Notes: generated by a model from the letters alone, not told the origin. Shown: positions 12,973-25,019, counted from the first letter of the stretch. The stretch: DNA of 64,000 nucleotides from Diphasiastrum complanatum (GCA_029204225.1 CM055102.1:44648484-44712483); one strand, 5' to 3'. Translations and numbers: made by a program.

Positions 12973-13914
12973 TCAAATGATGGAATCTAGTGTTTCACAA
13001 TCTGTCATAATTAAAGAATGCGAAAGAACAAACTTATGACTATTAAAAATGTCATTCCTTGCTCTTATATGTGCAACACAAGTCTTACATAGATGGTCAC
13101 AAAGCATACAACATGAGAACACTAATTTTGAAAATTGCAAATTACCAAACTTAGTATACATGTAAAGATAATAGTCAACAAGATGTCTCCAATAGTATAT
13201 TCTCAAATATATAAGCTACAAAACACATATGAACCTATAGTATCTTTATTACGGACATATATGATTTTTATAACAGTTGAAGAGGGGTTCAACCAAAAGT
13301 TCAGGGAGAAAGATTGCTAGGAATGGAGCTATTGATAGAATGGCCTGCATACAAGGGTGGGAGATCCCTAGTGCCACCCATTTTACCCAAAAGAGGTCGA
13401 GGATTTGGGCATAAGCTATGCTAGGGCCTTTCTCTACCACGTGTTAGCTAGAGCTAGAGATGGATGAAGTGTCAGTCGATTTGGACATGGGTGTCTCCCA
13501 TCTCGTTATCCTAACTTGACAAGGCACAAGTTATGAAAATTCTCAAGCATAGAGTATTACATGTACAAAAGTAGACAATGCATGATGCATCACATAGCAA
13601 TCACCAACTAAGAACATTGTATGACTATCAATAGCTGCCTTTAAGAGTAGTTGCACATCTTTTGTTTGTAGTATTTGAAGGCTCTTCGGGGATCCTTCCA
13701 AGAAGCTCTTGATAGCGATAATAAAGTCCCAAGTAGGTTTGTACCCTACCACTTGGTCGATGGCCCAGTACCATAAAATTAAACTTCATCTGTTTGCAAC
13801 TTCCCCCTCTTAACAAATATTTTCTCCTCAATATTTGGCAATAAGAGAACAAACTCTAGATTAATGCTAAAATATAAAGCTTCTGTGTCAGCTATGAAAA
13901 TGCATATGCTCATT

Positions 13915-13976
13915 GGTACTCCAGTGAAACAAGCTGTTAGTTATGCCACGTCATACTGGACATGACCCGAAAGTAA
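13915..13976 (+). repeat. LARD LTR fragment (second copy, left piece)
   Basis: ggtactccagtgaaacaagc through catgacccgaaagtaa matches positions 484-548 of the first LARD LTR. It is cut at 13976, where Copia coding sequence begins. Confidence 0.8.
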
Positions 13977-13989
13977 TTTCATTTTATGA

Positions 13990-14800
13990 TAGAAAGACAC
14001 GTGCCTCTACAAAATCAGTGGACTATGCTGATTTTTCAGACTTTGCTCTTACATCTCATGGAGATGTTGCAGAAGAACCTATTTTCTATGAGCAAGCCAA
14101 GGGAGTAAAATGTTGGGAGGATGCGATGCAAGATGAGTATGACTCACTTATGAAGAACCAGATTTGGGTTCTTGTTGATCTTCCTCATGGGAAGAAGGCA
14201 ATAAGGCAGATGGTACCATTGAAAGGGACAAGGCAAGGCTCGTTGCCAAAGGCTATGCTCAGCAAAAGGGGATTGATTATGAGGAGACTTTTTCTCCTAC
14301 TGCTCGGATGACTACCGTGAGGGTAGTAACCTCTTTGGCTGCCCACTTTGGTTGGCGTTTGCGGCAACTTGACATAAAGAAAACATTCCTCAATGCTGAT
14401 CTCAATGAGGAAGTGTACCTTAAACAACCTGCTGGCTTTTTGGTTGAAGGCCAAGAAGATAAAGTTTGTCTTCTCAAGAAGGCACTTTATGGACTGAAGC
14501 AAGCTCCGAGGATGTGGTATCAAAAGATACATGCCTACTTTTGTGATCGAGAGTCTACTAATAGTCCTAGCGAATCTACTCTTTATGTCAAGCATACTTC
14601 AGATTATATCATCATCATTTTGCTTTATGTTGATGATATTATTATTACTGGAAATAATGACCAACAGATTGATGCCGTAATACTTGATCTTGGTATGGTT
14701 TTTGAAACCTCAGATTTAGGCCTATTGCACTTTTATCTTGGTCTTGAATTTGTACAAGAAGGGGCTGGAATTTTCATCTCTCAAAAACACTACATTGGGC
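13990..14800 (+). pseudogene. C1 Copia reverse transcriptase
   Basis: CWEDAMQDEYDSLMKNQIW opens the RVT_2 domain. A deletion and frameshift follow GKKAI at about 14205, losing the CKWVYK block. The other frame resumes with KARLVAKGYAQQKGIDYEET, then LRQLDIKKTFLNADLNEEVY, LYGLKQAPRMWYQKI, and the catalytic box LLYVDDIIITGNN. It ends at FISQKHYIG, where the inverted segment begins. Only the C-terminal RT and RNase H are missing. Confidence 0.88.
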
Positions 14801-15110
14801 AGAATTTTAAGGAGTCTTTGACGAATGGAGTGCACGACATCTTGCCTTTCAAACATGCATCACAGGTGGTCGAACTGGCTGCATTCGAGATGTTGACCCC
14901 TGTTATCGCTCCATGATGACTTGTCTGGTAAAGTGCTATTGACTTCATGTGGCAGAGTCTTCTGTGCCACAGAGTGTCTGGCGAGTCGTCATGAGTCTGA
15001 TGCACCTGATCTTCAGGTAGGCGTACCTTCAGATGATATAGGTTACCTTTCCTTCTGCCTTGAGCGATGAGAGTATTGGTACTAACGTCAATCACATAGC
15101 ATGCTTAGAA
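14790..15110 (-). pseudogene. C1 Copia pre-integrase domain, inverted
   Basis: On the minus strand: CYVIDVSTNTLIAQG, GNLYHLKV, LWHRRLCHMKSIAL and CDACLKGKMSCTPF. This is the GAG-pre-integrase zinc-binding domain (H...H...C..C) found before the integrase in Copia pol. It should lie upstream of RT on the same strand; here it lies downstream and inverted, replacing most of RNase H. Confidence 0.85.
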
Positions 15111-15164
15111 AACGTCACACGCATCTCTGCATCTGCTATTCTTGTTACAGAGAGCAAGTCTTGT

Positions 15165-15239
15165 CTTCACTAAGGCGTTGCCTAGAGTCAGATTTGAAGC
15201 TTTATGCAAAGCTTTAAATTTGATACCACGTGTTGGTTT
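15165..15239 (+). pseudogene. C1 Copia pol C-terminus
   Basis: A short reading, FTKALPRVRFEALCKALNLI then PRVGFVT and a stop, is the usual last block of Copia RNase H (D.FTK.L....F..L...L). Too short for an ORF search; recognised by position just before the purine tract. Confidence 0.75.
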
Positions 15240-15278
15240 TGTTACATAGTGAAGATTTCAGTTTTTGCATTGTCATTT

Positions 15279-15286
15279 AAGGAGGG
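15279..15286 (+). other. Polypurine tract of C1 Copia
   Basis: aaggaggg lies immediately upstream of TGTTAGAAAT, the LTR start. Confidence 0.85.
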
Positions 15287-15735
15287 TGTTAGAAATAAAT
15301 GACTATGCTAAAGTTAATCCATAGGTTACTTTGACCCAAAAGGTCGAGATTTGTGTAACCATGGGTATTTAATTATTTAGGCCATCTTAAGTTTGTCTTA
15401 AGTTCAGTTGGACTCAATTTTGGTCATGTACTGACTCGTGGGTCCTTAGGGGTCTAATTTTGTTTAGGGGCCCTATCTTGACTTTTGGGGGTGCCCTACA
15501 TTTAGTAAGTGGTTAACCTTAGGGTTTGGTGGCATTTGGTCACATCCAGGTAGAGTACTTAGATGCTCATTGTGTATTCCATTTTTACAGTTTGGCTAAG
15601 CATTGCTCTCCATTGCTCTTGTTGCTGTTTTCTCTCTCTCTCTCTTAGAATTGGGCGCCCAGCCTCTTCTCTCTTGTTTTCTGTGGAGATTGATTGATAA
15701 CTAGATCTTGGTGACTTGACTCTTGCTTTTCCACA
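15287..15735 (+). repeat. C1 Copia 3' LTR
   Basis: Starts TGTTAGAAATAAATG and ends CTTTTCCACA (TG...CA), 449 bp, with a (CT)n stretch and a gggcgccc motif near 15650. It matches the antisense LTR at 9011-9420. Confidence 0.88.
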
Positions 15736-17280
15736 AATTTTCCAGCAAGTGTACTTTCATATTAGTGATGAAATTAATGATGCACGCCGGATCTTTCAAT
15801 GATTTATGATTCTAGGCTATGTTTTGGTCAAAATTGCTTGGTTTTTCATGCTTTTTGACACAAAATAAATAGTAAGAACCAAAATCTAGCAAGATCAGAT
15901 CAATTAGATGGTTATAATTCTGTAAATTGGTTTGCATGTGCGAGAGAAAGAGTTGTGCGTCATGAATTTCCACTTTATAGTGAAAAAAAAATCGGAAAAG
16001 AGCTAAAAATCATGATTTTTGCTTGTCTTTTCATAAAGTTGGATGGTAGGTGGCTGTAAAACACCATGTAAAGCTTGTAAAGAGGTGAATCAAAGTCTTT
16101 GAAGCTTTCCTTAAAGTTAGAGCCAAGAATTCCAGCAATTGAACTTGTAGGAAGTCAAAAACGTTCAAAAAATGACCATTTTTGGTGATTTTTGGGGGAT
16201 GGATCTCTCTAAATCCATAAGGAGATCATTCTGGATTTTGTTACAGCATGATTAGCATTTCTTTTTACCTTCCCAGCAAGCTATCAGACCTGTAAATTGA
16301 TGGCCGGTGGCTTATGCTTCATGTCCATCAAGTTTGAAGCTATTTTGACTTCTAAAAATCAAGAAATCTTTGTTCTCAGCCCATACTGCTTCTTAGGACC
16401 TGTATGAATGCTTCGTGGAAGTCTAATAGACCATTTAAGACTGTTGGTAGCATCACTTTTGGGCTTGATGAGGTGTTTGCATGTTTTTTGATCAATTGGT
16501 TTAGAAAAAGTGCGCCCTCCTACATATTTTTGGCTGCTCTGATCTCACACGTGTGAAGCCTAGGTGGCAGGCTGATGTGGCAAGTGTCTTGATCACTAGG
16601 TCTCCCTCTGTTCTGAGCTTTACAACACCCAATTTGGTGTCTTGTAGCCAAAGTTATGATCATCTAAAGTTTTGCAATTTTGTGAGTAAAATTGGCAAAA
16701 ATTTGAAATTGTTCTGATTGCATGCTATTCAATTTCCTAATTTCTGGTACTGTGCTTGCATGGAGTGATTGCATGTTGATTCTCAAAGTGATTCTGACAT
16801 GCATGAGAGATTCTCATTTGTTTTGAGTGGTTATACGCATGTGCTCTGACAATTAGGACACAAATCAGGATATATGGCTGACAATTTCCGTAGAATTGAA
16901 ATTTACGTAAAATTCCGTAAAGTCAAAAAAAGCAGTTAATGTCGCATGTTATGCATGCCTGATAGACATTAATTCAGTAAGATTAGGAATCGAACAGTGA
17001 TCGTTTTTTCGATTTCAATTGCCTAGATACTAACAGTGTTTTTGACAAATTTTTAAGACTACGTAAAAAAAAAATTAAAAATTAAAATCCGAAAATCAAA
17101 ATTTTCAGTCTTTTCCAGTTTCTTGAATTATCTATGAAATGTATTAAAATTAGTGAATTGACCATACTGGAGCCAATTTTAGTCGGATTTTGGTCAACTA
17201 TACTTCACTAAATAGTTAATCAGTTATTAATTAATTTTAGTAATTTCTAGGAATAGATCAATCAAGATAGACGAAGAAAC
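15736..17280 (+). mobile_element. LARD internal region, second copy
   Basis: Follows 1211-2450 of the first copy closely (gatgaaattaatgatgcacg, tcaaaattgcttggtttttc, tggcaggctgatgtggcaag). Similarity fades after about 17.1 kb. No ORFs of note. Confidence 0.8.
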
Positions 17281-17410
17281 TTCAAATCAAGCTGCAAATC
17301 CATGTACACCATCCTATATGGTGATTTGCCAGCAGTTGAGTACGGCGCTCAATGATATGAATAATCGGAATCAGATGAGAGATCAGCAAATGGAAGTTCT
17401 TCTGAACCAG
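17281..17410 (+). pseudogene. Gag-like remnant in the LARD copy
   Basis: A short open frame reads IDEETSNQAANPCTPSYMV, then ICQQLSTALNDMNNRNQM, then RDQQMEVLLNQ. The Gln/Asn-rich helical pattern resembles the N-terminal part of plant Gypsy gag, but no domain signature is complete. It runs directly into LTR sequence. Could be chance; moderate support. Confidence 0.4.
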
Positions 17411-17708
17411 GTCCACACTAAATGGGGTTAGTACAAGGTTTGGGACAATGTATGCATGTGTAGAGTTATCAATAGTTATTCTATAAATAGAGGATCCATG
17501 CATAGAGACTATTCTAGATGAATCTATGTATAGGGGAGTTAGGACCTTGCATGACCATGTGCACAGGTGGTTCTAGGCTCCTAATCCTTGACTTGGGGGT
17601 GAAGCTTCTAGAGTTGATTGGTTGCTTCTACTTGGTTGGGTGGTTTCTCCATAGTGTGTTTTCCATTGTGTTTGTCTTGTAAGCAGGATCTTGAGGAGGT
17701 TTCCCTTA
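17411..17708 (+). repeat. LARD LTR, second copy (3' part)
   Basis: cacactaaatggggttag through gaggtttcccttata matches 568-943 of the first LARD LTR, with an internal loss. After it comes gtatcaattgag, possibly an eroded primer site. Confidence 0.8.
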
Positions 17709-17871
17709 TAGTATCAATTGAGACATTCAAGAATAGTTGTGGCCTAATTCATCGAGAGCTATCAGTGATCTTATGATTTAGGTGAGGCATATTCTCCATG
17801 AAGTGGGCAATGGAAATATGGGATGCCATGCCTACAATCTAGTGGATTGACAAGTCATTCTAGTTATCTCC

Positions 17872-18955
17872 TGTTAGACTCCAAATCTAAAACTTCACTT
17901 AAAACCTAGCTTATCCCGTGCACAGCAATCCGCAATGTCGATCCTAGTCGATTTCCCTGCATGTACAAACATCAGAGCACACGAAACATGGTGGAGCTGG
18001 CTGCCTTGTCTCCTCCCAACCTTTGTTGCATAGATTATGATGAGGAATGCCTCTCCCTAGACTCACTTATGCACAATCCTCAAGCACCCCTTAACCCCTT
18101 TTTGTTGCTGCTGCGCGGTTTGTTGGGCCTCTTGGACTTTGGCGGCTGTGTCAGTTACTGACTTGAAGAGGGCCTTTATGTAATCTTGAAAACTAGCCTC
18201 ATTCTTTTTCAGCTTCGAGACCTCGTTCTTCTCCGCCTGCTCATGTTGTTGCGCTATCTGCAGGTCCTGCTGGAGTTGAGCAAGCTCCACTTGCAACTTG
18301 GTGTTGTTGGTTGCGAGATCTACCACTCGGCCGTCTAGTGTAGATTTGGCCGCTACGAGCCCCTGGAGCAATGTACCCAGGTGTTGGTAGGCCGTCGTGA
18401 CGTCATGTGGCCCGGCTGGTGTTGTGATGCTGAGTGGGCCTGGTTGAGATGTAGCCCGAGGTGCTTGTGTCGTCGTCTTCGTTAAAAATTTCCTATCCCA
18501 CAATTCCATGCACAGTCGACACTTGCCACTTGGCAGTACTCTGACACATAAGCAAGTGAGTAGGCTACTGACATGTGTCACTCAAACACTGGACCAAGTG
18601 TCCCAGTGAGCATGTGACACGTGTCATGTTTGACCGGTCAACCCTGACACATGTCACTCATTCACTAGACCAAGTGTCCCAATGAGCATTGACATGTGTC
18701 CCGTTGACTAGCCAACTCTCCTACTTTTTAGGAGGTCAGTCCAGCCACTCCTAATAAATGACCCAGTACCCCATGCCAAAGCTAAGCACGACTATTTGAG
18801 GTCCAGTGCCAACTAATTACAGTTTATTTACAATTTACTTACAAAGGTCACCACAGGCTGGCAACTTACCCATTTCAGTAATTACACTGATTACAGAACG
18901 TACATGTGTCTCTGAAAACTGTAAATAACCGGGACAAGAAATAAAGGCTCTAACA
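17872..18955 (-). repeat. G2 3' LTR, carrying a foreign insert
   Basis: Matches the 701-bp right LTR at both ends. An extra block at about 18098-18505 replaces about 30 bp and makes it 1,084 bp long. It is rich in tgacacgtgtca-like repeats (caagtgtcccaatgagcat). Confidence 0.85.
18063..18581 (-). CDS. Coiled-coil coding fragment inside the G2 LTR
   Basis: A 172-codon open frame, of which the middle (about residues 30-160) comes from the inserted block. It reads LVAAKSTLDGRVVDLATN, then KLQVELAQLQQDLQIAQQHE, with long Gln-rich heptads typical of a coiled coil. GC content and codon use are higher than the surroundings. It could be a captured gene fragment or the gag coiled coil of another element. 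No function can be named, and the flanking codons are LTR sequence read by chance. Confidence 0.45.
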   Translation of the reverse strand: MTHVSSLLTCLCVRVLPSGKCRLCMELWDRKFLTKTTTQAPRATSQPGPLSITTPAGPHDVTTAYQHLGTLLQGLVAAKSTLDGRVVDLATNNTKLQVELAQLQQDLQIAQQHEQAEKNEVSKLKKNEASFQDYIKALFKSVTDTAAKVQEAQQTAQQQQKGVKGCLRIVHK

Positions 18956-18970
18956 TCCCTTCCCACTCAA
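18956..18970 (-). other. Polypurine tract of G2 (minus strand)
   Basis: Reads gagtgggaaggga on the minus strand, immediately before the 3' LTR. Confidence 0.75.
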
Positions 18971-19719
18971 AAACGACATCGACCACAATGACCAAACTAG
19001 GGTACTGTGTACGGTCTCCCAAGCAGCATCTGCAAGAGGTCTTCCATGCCAAGCAACTAGATATATCAAAGATCAGGCATTTCTCCCGCCTATTGAATAT
19101 CCTTGTTGGCTCATGGATCTCCTCTCCATGCTCCTGAATAGAGTCACAACTAACTCATCTCCGTACACCGGAGTTGTTGACAACAACTGGCCTAATCAAG
19201 CCTCTTACGATAACCAGCATCCCATACTACTGGCGATTGCACTCGGCTCTCACTAGCACCACGATTGCTTGTCTTAAATTTTTTCAACTAACTTAAGCAC
19301 CTTACTCATAAAGTTAGAAATCAGCTGTACTAGGCGCTTTGAGGAATTCCCACCGTAACAAGACTAGTAGGCCTAAAACCATATTGGACCACCAAAAGTT
19401 ACATAGGATCATCTCATAGGTCCAATCCACAACCGGATGACTAGCACCAGTACTATCATAACATAAATGCAAAATTTCCCTACACAGCCCTTTACTAACT
19501 GCAATGGGGGATTTGCTATTTCCTTAAACTATACCATCTGCCATGGTATACTTCAGGCAAGTGTGAGCAAAGAGATTAGAGCTCTCCTTCTGAGACTCTA
19601 CTTGGCCAAGATTTACCTCTCTCACAACCTCCTTACAATAAACAATGAGGATCCTCTTGCTGAATTTGTCTGATCTCAGCAATTAGGTCATTCTCTATGA
19701 CCACAAAAGGCATCTGATA

Positions 19720-20410
19720 CAATATACGAGATAATGCATCAGGCACACGATTTTCGATACCTTTTCTATATCGAATTTCTAAATTTTTGCATCAATTCAG
19801 CCCACCTAGCTAATTGCAATACAACTCTTACGAGCAAGGTTGAGCTTCTCACTCACAAAGGTCACTGGCCTACCCTCTTGCATCAGAATTGTCCCAACGA
19901 CGATATTACCCGCATCCGTTACAATGACATGGTTTCTAAGGGTCTACTATCTTTAATGAGTCAGCCACGACTTGTTTCAAAGCGTCGAAACTTCACTGCT
20001 GAACTTCATGTTGTTGGGGCATTAGTCAATCAAAGGCATAACCAAAAAGTTACAATGACCGAAACAAGTTCTGAAGGCAGTCTTATGCACGTGCACTTCA
20101 TGAATTCAAAGTTAATGATTTCCATTCCTCAAACAACTTGGTTAAAACAGTAGCATTGTACAATACCAGATCATCAATATGAGGAATAGGATATCGATGG
20201 TTGACAAACTCCATTGGGCATCCCATACCGTCCTTTTCTCCTCGAGAGTTCAAGCGTCGATAAGCCCACACACATACGCCATGACCCGTTTGTTGGTCTA
20301 GGTTCCTAAGTAGGCCAACTTGTTCTTGACATATGGTACTTTTTGGAACCAGCAGTAAACATATCAAAAAATGACAAAAACACATATACTTACAACAAAC
20401 CCCCACATAC
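19720..20410 (-). pseudogene. G2 reverse transcriptase/RNase H remnants
   Basis: On the minus strand, EKDGMGCPMEFVNHRYPIPH then IDDL (20098-20290) matches the KKDG..R.C.DYR.LN...YPIP.IDDL block of Gypsy RT. At about 19725-19765 the minus strand reads IENRVPDALSR, the usual RNase H C-terminus (N.VADALSR). The rest is unreadable. Confidence 0.7.
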
Positions 20411-20899
20411 TAAGCTGCCATGATCAAAGGTCCTGGAGGCACTTCAAACTCACCTCAAAGTGAATAGATTCTACCATCTCGCACACATGAGTACCCCAAG
20501 CGATGTAGAGCTTCCGTGCTACGTGCCAACATATTCCCAATACCACATCAAAACACACCAAACACATTATCTTAATATCCAATTTAATAACCTAACTCTG
20601 AATGATTAAGGGCATACCCACAACCCTGAAATCTCCCCCAACAATACCCTTTCCATTAGCCCTCACGACTGTGTACTAGTACAGGGACGGTTGTGTGCTC
20701 ACAGTCAACCTTTCAATCAGAGTCAAGTACGTTATGAGAGGACCTAGTGTCACGTAGGACCTAGTGTTATGAGAGGACCTACTGTCAAGTAGAACACACA
20801 TTCATACCACACAACTGTCCAATCATAACAATCAAGAAGTACTTGGAAATTGATACATGTGTTGCGTCATTTTCAATTATTGTGGCAAACGAAATAACA

Positions 20900-21749
20900 T
20901 CAACCTTACCTGATCATCGACACTTTCACAAGATGAAGAGTACTTCCTTGGAGTTCATCCTGCTCCAGCTCTTCAATAGCCATAGGTGCTCGTGCCTGCT
21001 TCACTAGAAAATTGCATGAAGTCCGCAATGGATTCCGTGGACATTCCTTTCGCATGCATCCTACCAAGTAACCAAAGCGAAAACTTCTCATTTGGAACAC
21101 TCTTGGTCATGCAGCCATAGCAACAAAGATCGTTGGCCCCTTTTGCGGATTGCCCATACAATCGTTGTCCCTAGAAGCTACAACTACTTGTCGCACTGAA
21201 GGACGCTGACCACTTTGGACTTTAGACCGCCCATACAATCCTTTGTCCTCGGAAGCCCCTGCTCCTTCTCCTGGTCACTAGAAACGTGCCTTTGCACAAA
21301 TTGACTTTTAATCCTTTTGAGCCTCTGGTTACCCCAAGACCCAAAAAACCGCCTGAACCTTATTACCATGTTTCAAAGTGCTATATGAACTACTCCTTGG
21401 AGGCTACGAGTCTGCTTCTTTACAGCGAAAGGTTTTGAAACTTCCATGCAAGCCCTCCACAAAATGAAACACTTGAACAATCATACCGCTTTAGGTTCCT
21501 GTGAGGATCTTGATGTCTTCAACATTCAAGGATTTGTTGAAAAATCACCTCCATAGCATCCACCTTAGCTGCCACTTCTTCAACCCTAATTAATCTGGTG
21601 CTAGTACCCTCCTGTGGATCCATAATTATGGCTTTCCAAACCTGCCAACCCAAGTTAAGGTCTAAAATGAGAGTAATCAAGTGTTTTTCGCTCACAAAAC
21701 CATCTTCCGAAGTGTGCACCAGGTCTGTCCTGGCTGGAACAGCCTTCAA
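20900..21749 (-). pseudogene. G2 gag remnants
   Basis: Starting near 21623, the minus strand reads MDPQEGTSTRLIRVEEVAAK, a plausible gag start downstream of the PBS. Further broken frames follow. No intact zinc knuckle is seen. Confidence 0.4.
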
Positions 21750-21988
21750 TAGCCTTCAATAGCCCTTATTTTCCTTGCAAATCCATCAAATTCACAGAAA
21801 TCGAGTATCCCTACACCATGCCACAGCAGTACACAGCCAATCATAGGTTACTAGGTTGATTTCGGCGACAATTTGAGATCAAGATCAAAGCCTCTTTGCT
21901 CCCAGCTCTGCGCCGCTGTAATCTGATCCTGATTCACAATCGCAGCCCGATTCTGATTTTTGCAACCTTCCTCTGAATGCAAACCTAC

Positions 21989-22000
21989 GCTCTGATACCA
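21989..22000 (-). other. Primer binding site of G2
   Basis: gctctgatacca, the reverse complement of the tRNA-iMet PBS, two bases from the right LTR. Confidence 0.88.
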
Positions 22001-22002
22001 AA

Positions 22003-22703
22003 TGTCAGACTCCAAATCTGAAACTTCACTTAAAACCTAGCTTATCCCGTGCACAGCAATCCGCAATGTCGATCCCTGTCGATTTCCCTGCATGTACAAA
22101 CATCAGAGCACACGAAACATGGTGGAGCTGGCTGCCTTGTCTCCTCCCAACCTTTACTGCATAGATTATGATGAGGAATGCCTCTCTCTAGACTCACTTA
22201 TGCACAATCCTCAGGAACCCCTTAACCCTGACCTTTCCTAACGTCGACACATGGCCAATTCCATGCACAGAGTCGACACTTGCCACTTGGCAGTACTCTG
22301 ACACATAGGCAAGTGAGTAGGCTGACATGTGTCACTCATACACTGAACCAAGTGTCCCCATGAGCATGTGACACATGTCATGTTTGACCGGTCAACCCTG
22401 ACACGTGTCACTCATTCACTGGACCAAGTGTCCCAATGAGCATATGACATGTGTCCCGTTGACTAGTCAACTCCTACTTTTTAGAAGGTCAATCCAGCCA
22501 CTCCTAATAAATGACCCAGTACCCCATGCCAAAGCACGACTATTTGAGGTCCAATGCCAACTAATTATAGTTTATTTACAATTTACTTACAAAGGTCACC
22601 ACAGGCCAGTGACTTAGCCATTTCCATGATTACAATAATTACAAAACGTACATGTGTCTCTGAAAACTGTAAATAACTGGGACAAGGAGTAAAGGCTCTA
22701 ACA
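22003..22703 (-). repeat. G2 5' LTR
   Basis: 701 bp. Plus-strand reading tgtcagactcc...ggctctaaca. Direct repeat of the left LTR apart from its insert. Confidence 0.88.
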
Positions 22704-22708
22704 TCTCC

Positions 22709-23768
22709 CACACGCAAAAGAGAACACGGGTATGTATTAGAATTCCAGGTCCAAACTCTATAGATGATTAATTATTCAATATGATGTATGTAGGTGTGAT
22801 CATAGGAGGATTTCAAAAATATTGGATTTCCGATACCAAGGGCCCAACACAACCTATTCCAATGATGTATGATCCTTCTTTGGGCAGAAATTAAAACATT
22901 CCAACAGGCCAATGGGTCTTAATTCAAAATTTAAAGACCATCTCCAAAAAATGACTAATTAGTCAGGCATCCCTAAGTTTCTCAAGACCCGATTTATCTT
23001 CTAATCTACTAAACAAAATCATCAATGATTTTTTCTCAAAGCTAAAATAAAATGGCTAGAGTTGGCACGCATCTAGGGCAAATAGAAACATTCAGAATAC
23101 TTATCAAAATTAACAAAATTCAAGCCCGTTACGTGAATGTAAGGATCTAGCATTTACATGGTAGTGCACTCATATGCATTCATCTCAATGAGATTCATAT
23201 CTCCATCATGAGGCCCTAGTCTTCAATCAATGTTGCAAAACAACTACATCTCATAAAATCCCGAACTTTGCACACGTAGTATCAAATGCTCTAATTCTCC
23301 TTACATCAAAAATTGAGTGAACTTGAAAGCAAACATCCAATGCTAGACTTTGAAGTAACACGTTGAAATCTCATCTCCCTATCAATAAGCATGGTTCTAT
23401 GATAAGCACTTCACTTTTGATCAGAATCAAATTACTAACATAGTTCTATACAATTCTCAATAATCATTTACTACACATGGTAATCTTGTATCCTCTAGAG
23501 CTCAAATCCAAAATTGTTAGTGCATTTGCAAAGTCTGCATTGAGTAGGCTTTAGAATGGATAAACTAGTAGAAAAATTTGTGTACTCATGCCATTTAGCA
23601 GACATTGATCCAAAGACTTGAGATAATATATGAAAATCAGACACACCTATAAAAGGGTAGATAATTTCTTAACCTACTTAGCCAAAAAGAAGAATAAAAA
23701 ATACCTTCCCTATGCAATCCATGGAATTGTACATCATGCCAATGGTGTGCTCAATGCACCAAGCATAA

Positions 23769-23840
<72 letters not shown>

Positions 23841-25019
23841 TTAATAAAATTATAAGGCTAAAGGTGCAATGATAAGTGCTTCAATATATATAGATATATA
23901 TATATAAAACATAAACATGTTTAAAGTGTAATAAAAATTGTTCAAGAAGTGGCAACGTATTGATAACACAACAACAAGTATCTACAACTTGTAAGTGGAA
24001 TGGAAAACAAGATGCATATGTAACAAACATGTATCAAGCAATGATCCTAAATTTGACTGAGGCAAGTTTGTTTTGACATAAGTACAATCTTTTCTAAGTC
24101 TACAAATGAAAGCCACCAGTTGTGGTAAGTGTATATCAAAGACATGGAAGCACCACCATCATTGGTTGTATCAGGGATCGAGTCCCATGTTGCAAGTTTC
24201 AACCTTCTAGTCTCTTATACACCACCGTTCTCATCCAACAAGTAGATGTTTTTGAGTTAGGAGACTCTAATAATATCTATAGTCATAGTATTAAGTTAGA
24301 CATCATCATGGTATTTCTAAGAGTATACCACATTAAACAAGTTACTTGCTTGTTATCCACCTAGGTGAAAACTTAATAGTCCACCACAATATAAAGAGAA
24401 GCAGGAGAACTGTAACAAGTATAATAAATTTGTCCCCAAGTTCAAAGAAAAACCCAGAACAAAGTTTTAACCTAAATTGTAAGCTTTAGACCACACTCCA
24501 TGACCAGATGTATCAGTGTGTGTACAGAGATATGCTAGGGAGAAAAAAAGTGGTATAAGACAAGCAAGTAGTAGCTTGACTAATTGGAAGTAAGTGTTTG
24601 CCACAACTGTGATGTCAAGCAATTCGGACGTGTACTAGACCATATAGTGCAGCCCCCAACTAATATTAGAAGATTAGGTCTATTTTTACATTCTTTTTCA
24701 TTAAGTCATTGTAAATACAATCCATGGCATCGCATTAGCTAAAACAACAACTAGATGGTTGCAAATATTCCTAAACAAAAGTAAAAGTAGCATAAAATAT
24801 GCAACTCAACAACCACACAATCAAAGGCAAAAGCATCAAACCTAACATTTTGTCAAAGAGTTCATATGCTAGGGTTTTTTCCAACACATTTTTGCAGAGT
24901 CATTGTCACTAATGCAAAATCATTGTCACTAATGTAGAGTCATTGTCATTATGTAATGCACTGCAAAGCAAGACTTAACTTGACCCATTATTAATTGTGT
25001 CCATGTGTGTGAGTGTGTG
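22709..25019. other. Intron 5 spacer, no gene seen
   Basis: AT-rich sequence without recognised coding or transposon signatures. It contains a long TG microsatellite and a small tandem repeat of agtcattgtcactaatg at about 24897-24955. Confidence 0.5.
23772..23836. repeat. (GT)n microsatellite
   Basis: About 32 uninterrupted GT units. Likely length-variable between individuals and able to adopt Z-form DNA. Confidence 0.98.

Larger units (their letters stand above)
13977..15735 (+). mobile_element. C1 Copia, 5'-truncated and internally rearranged
   Basis: From left to right: RT fragment (plus), a segment inverted to the minus strand carrying the pre-integrase domain, the last codons of RNase H (plus), a purine tract and a complete LTR. 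Same family as the antisense end at 8517-9420. It sits inside the second LARD copy. Confidence 0.85.
17872..22703 (-). mobile_element. Degenerate Gypsy element (family G2), antisense
   Basis: LTRs at 17872-18955 and 22003-22703 have termini TGTTAGA...TCTAACA. The target duplication TCTCC is at 17867-17871 and 22704-22708. A reversed tRNA-iMet PBS beside the right LTR and a purine tract beside the left LTR fix the minus orientation. The 3-kb interior keeps scraps of gag, RT and RNase H in the expected order, all broken. I could not recognise an integrase. Confidence 0.88.

Noticed and set aside
23630-23872. Open frame with a Val-Cys repeat
   Set aside because: It is translation of the (GT)n microsatellite.
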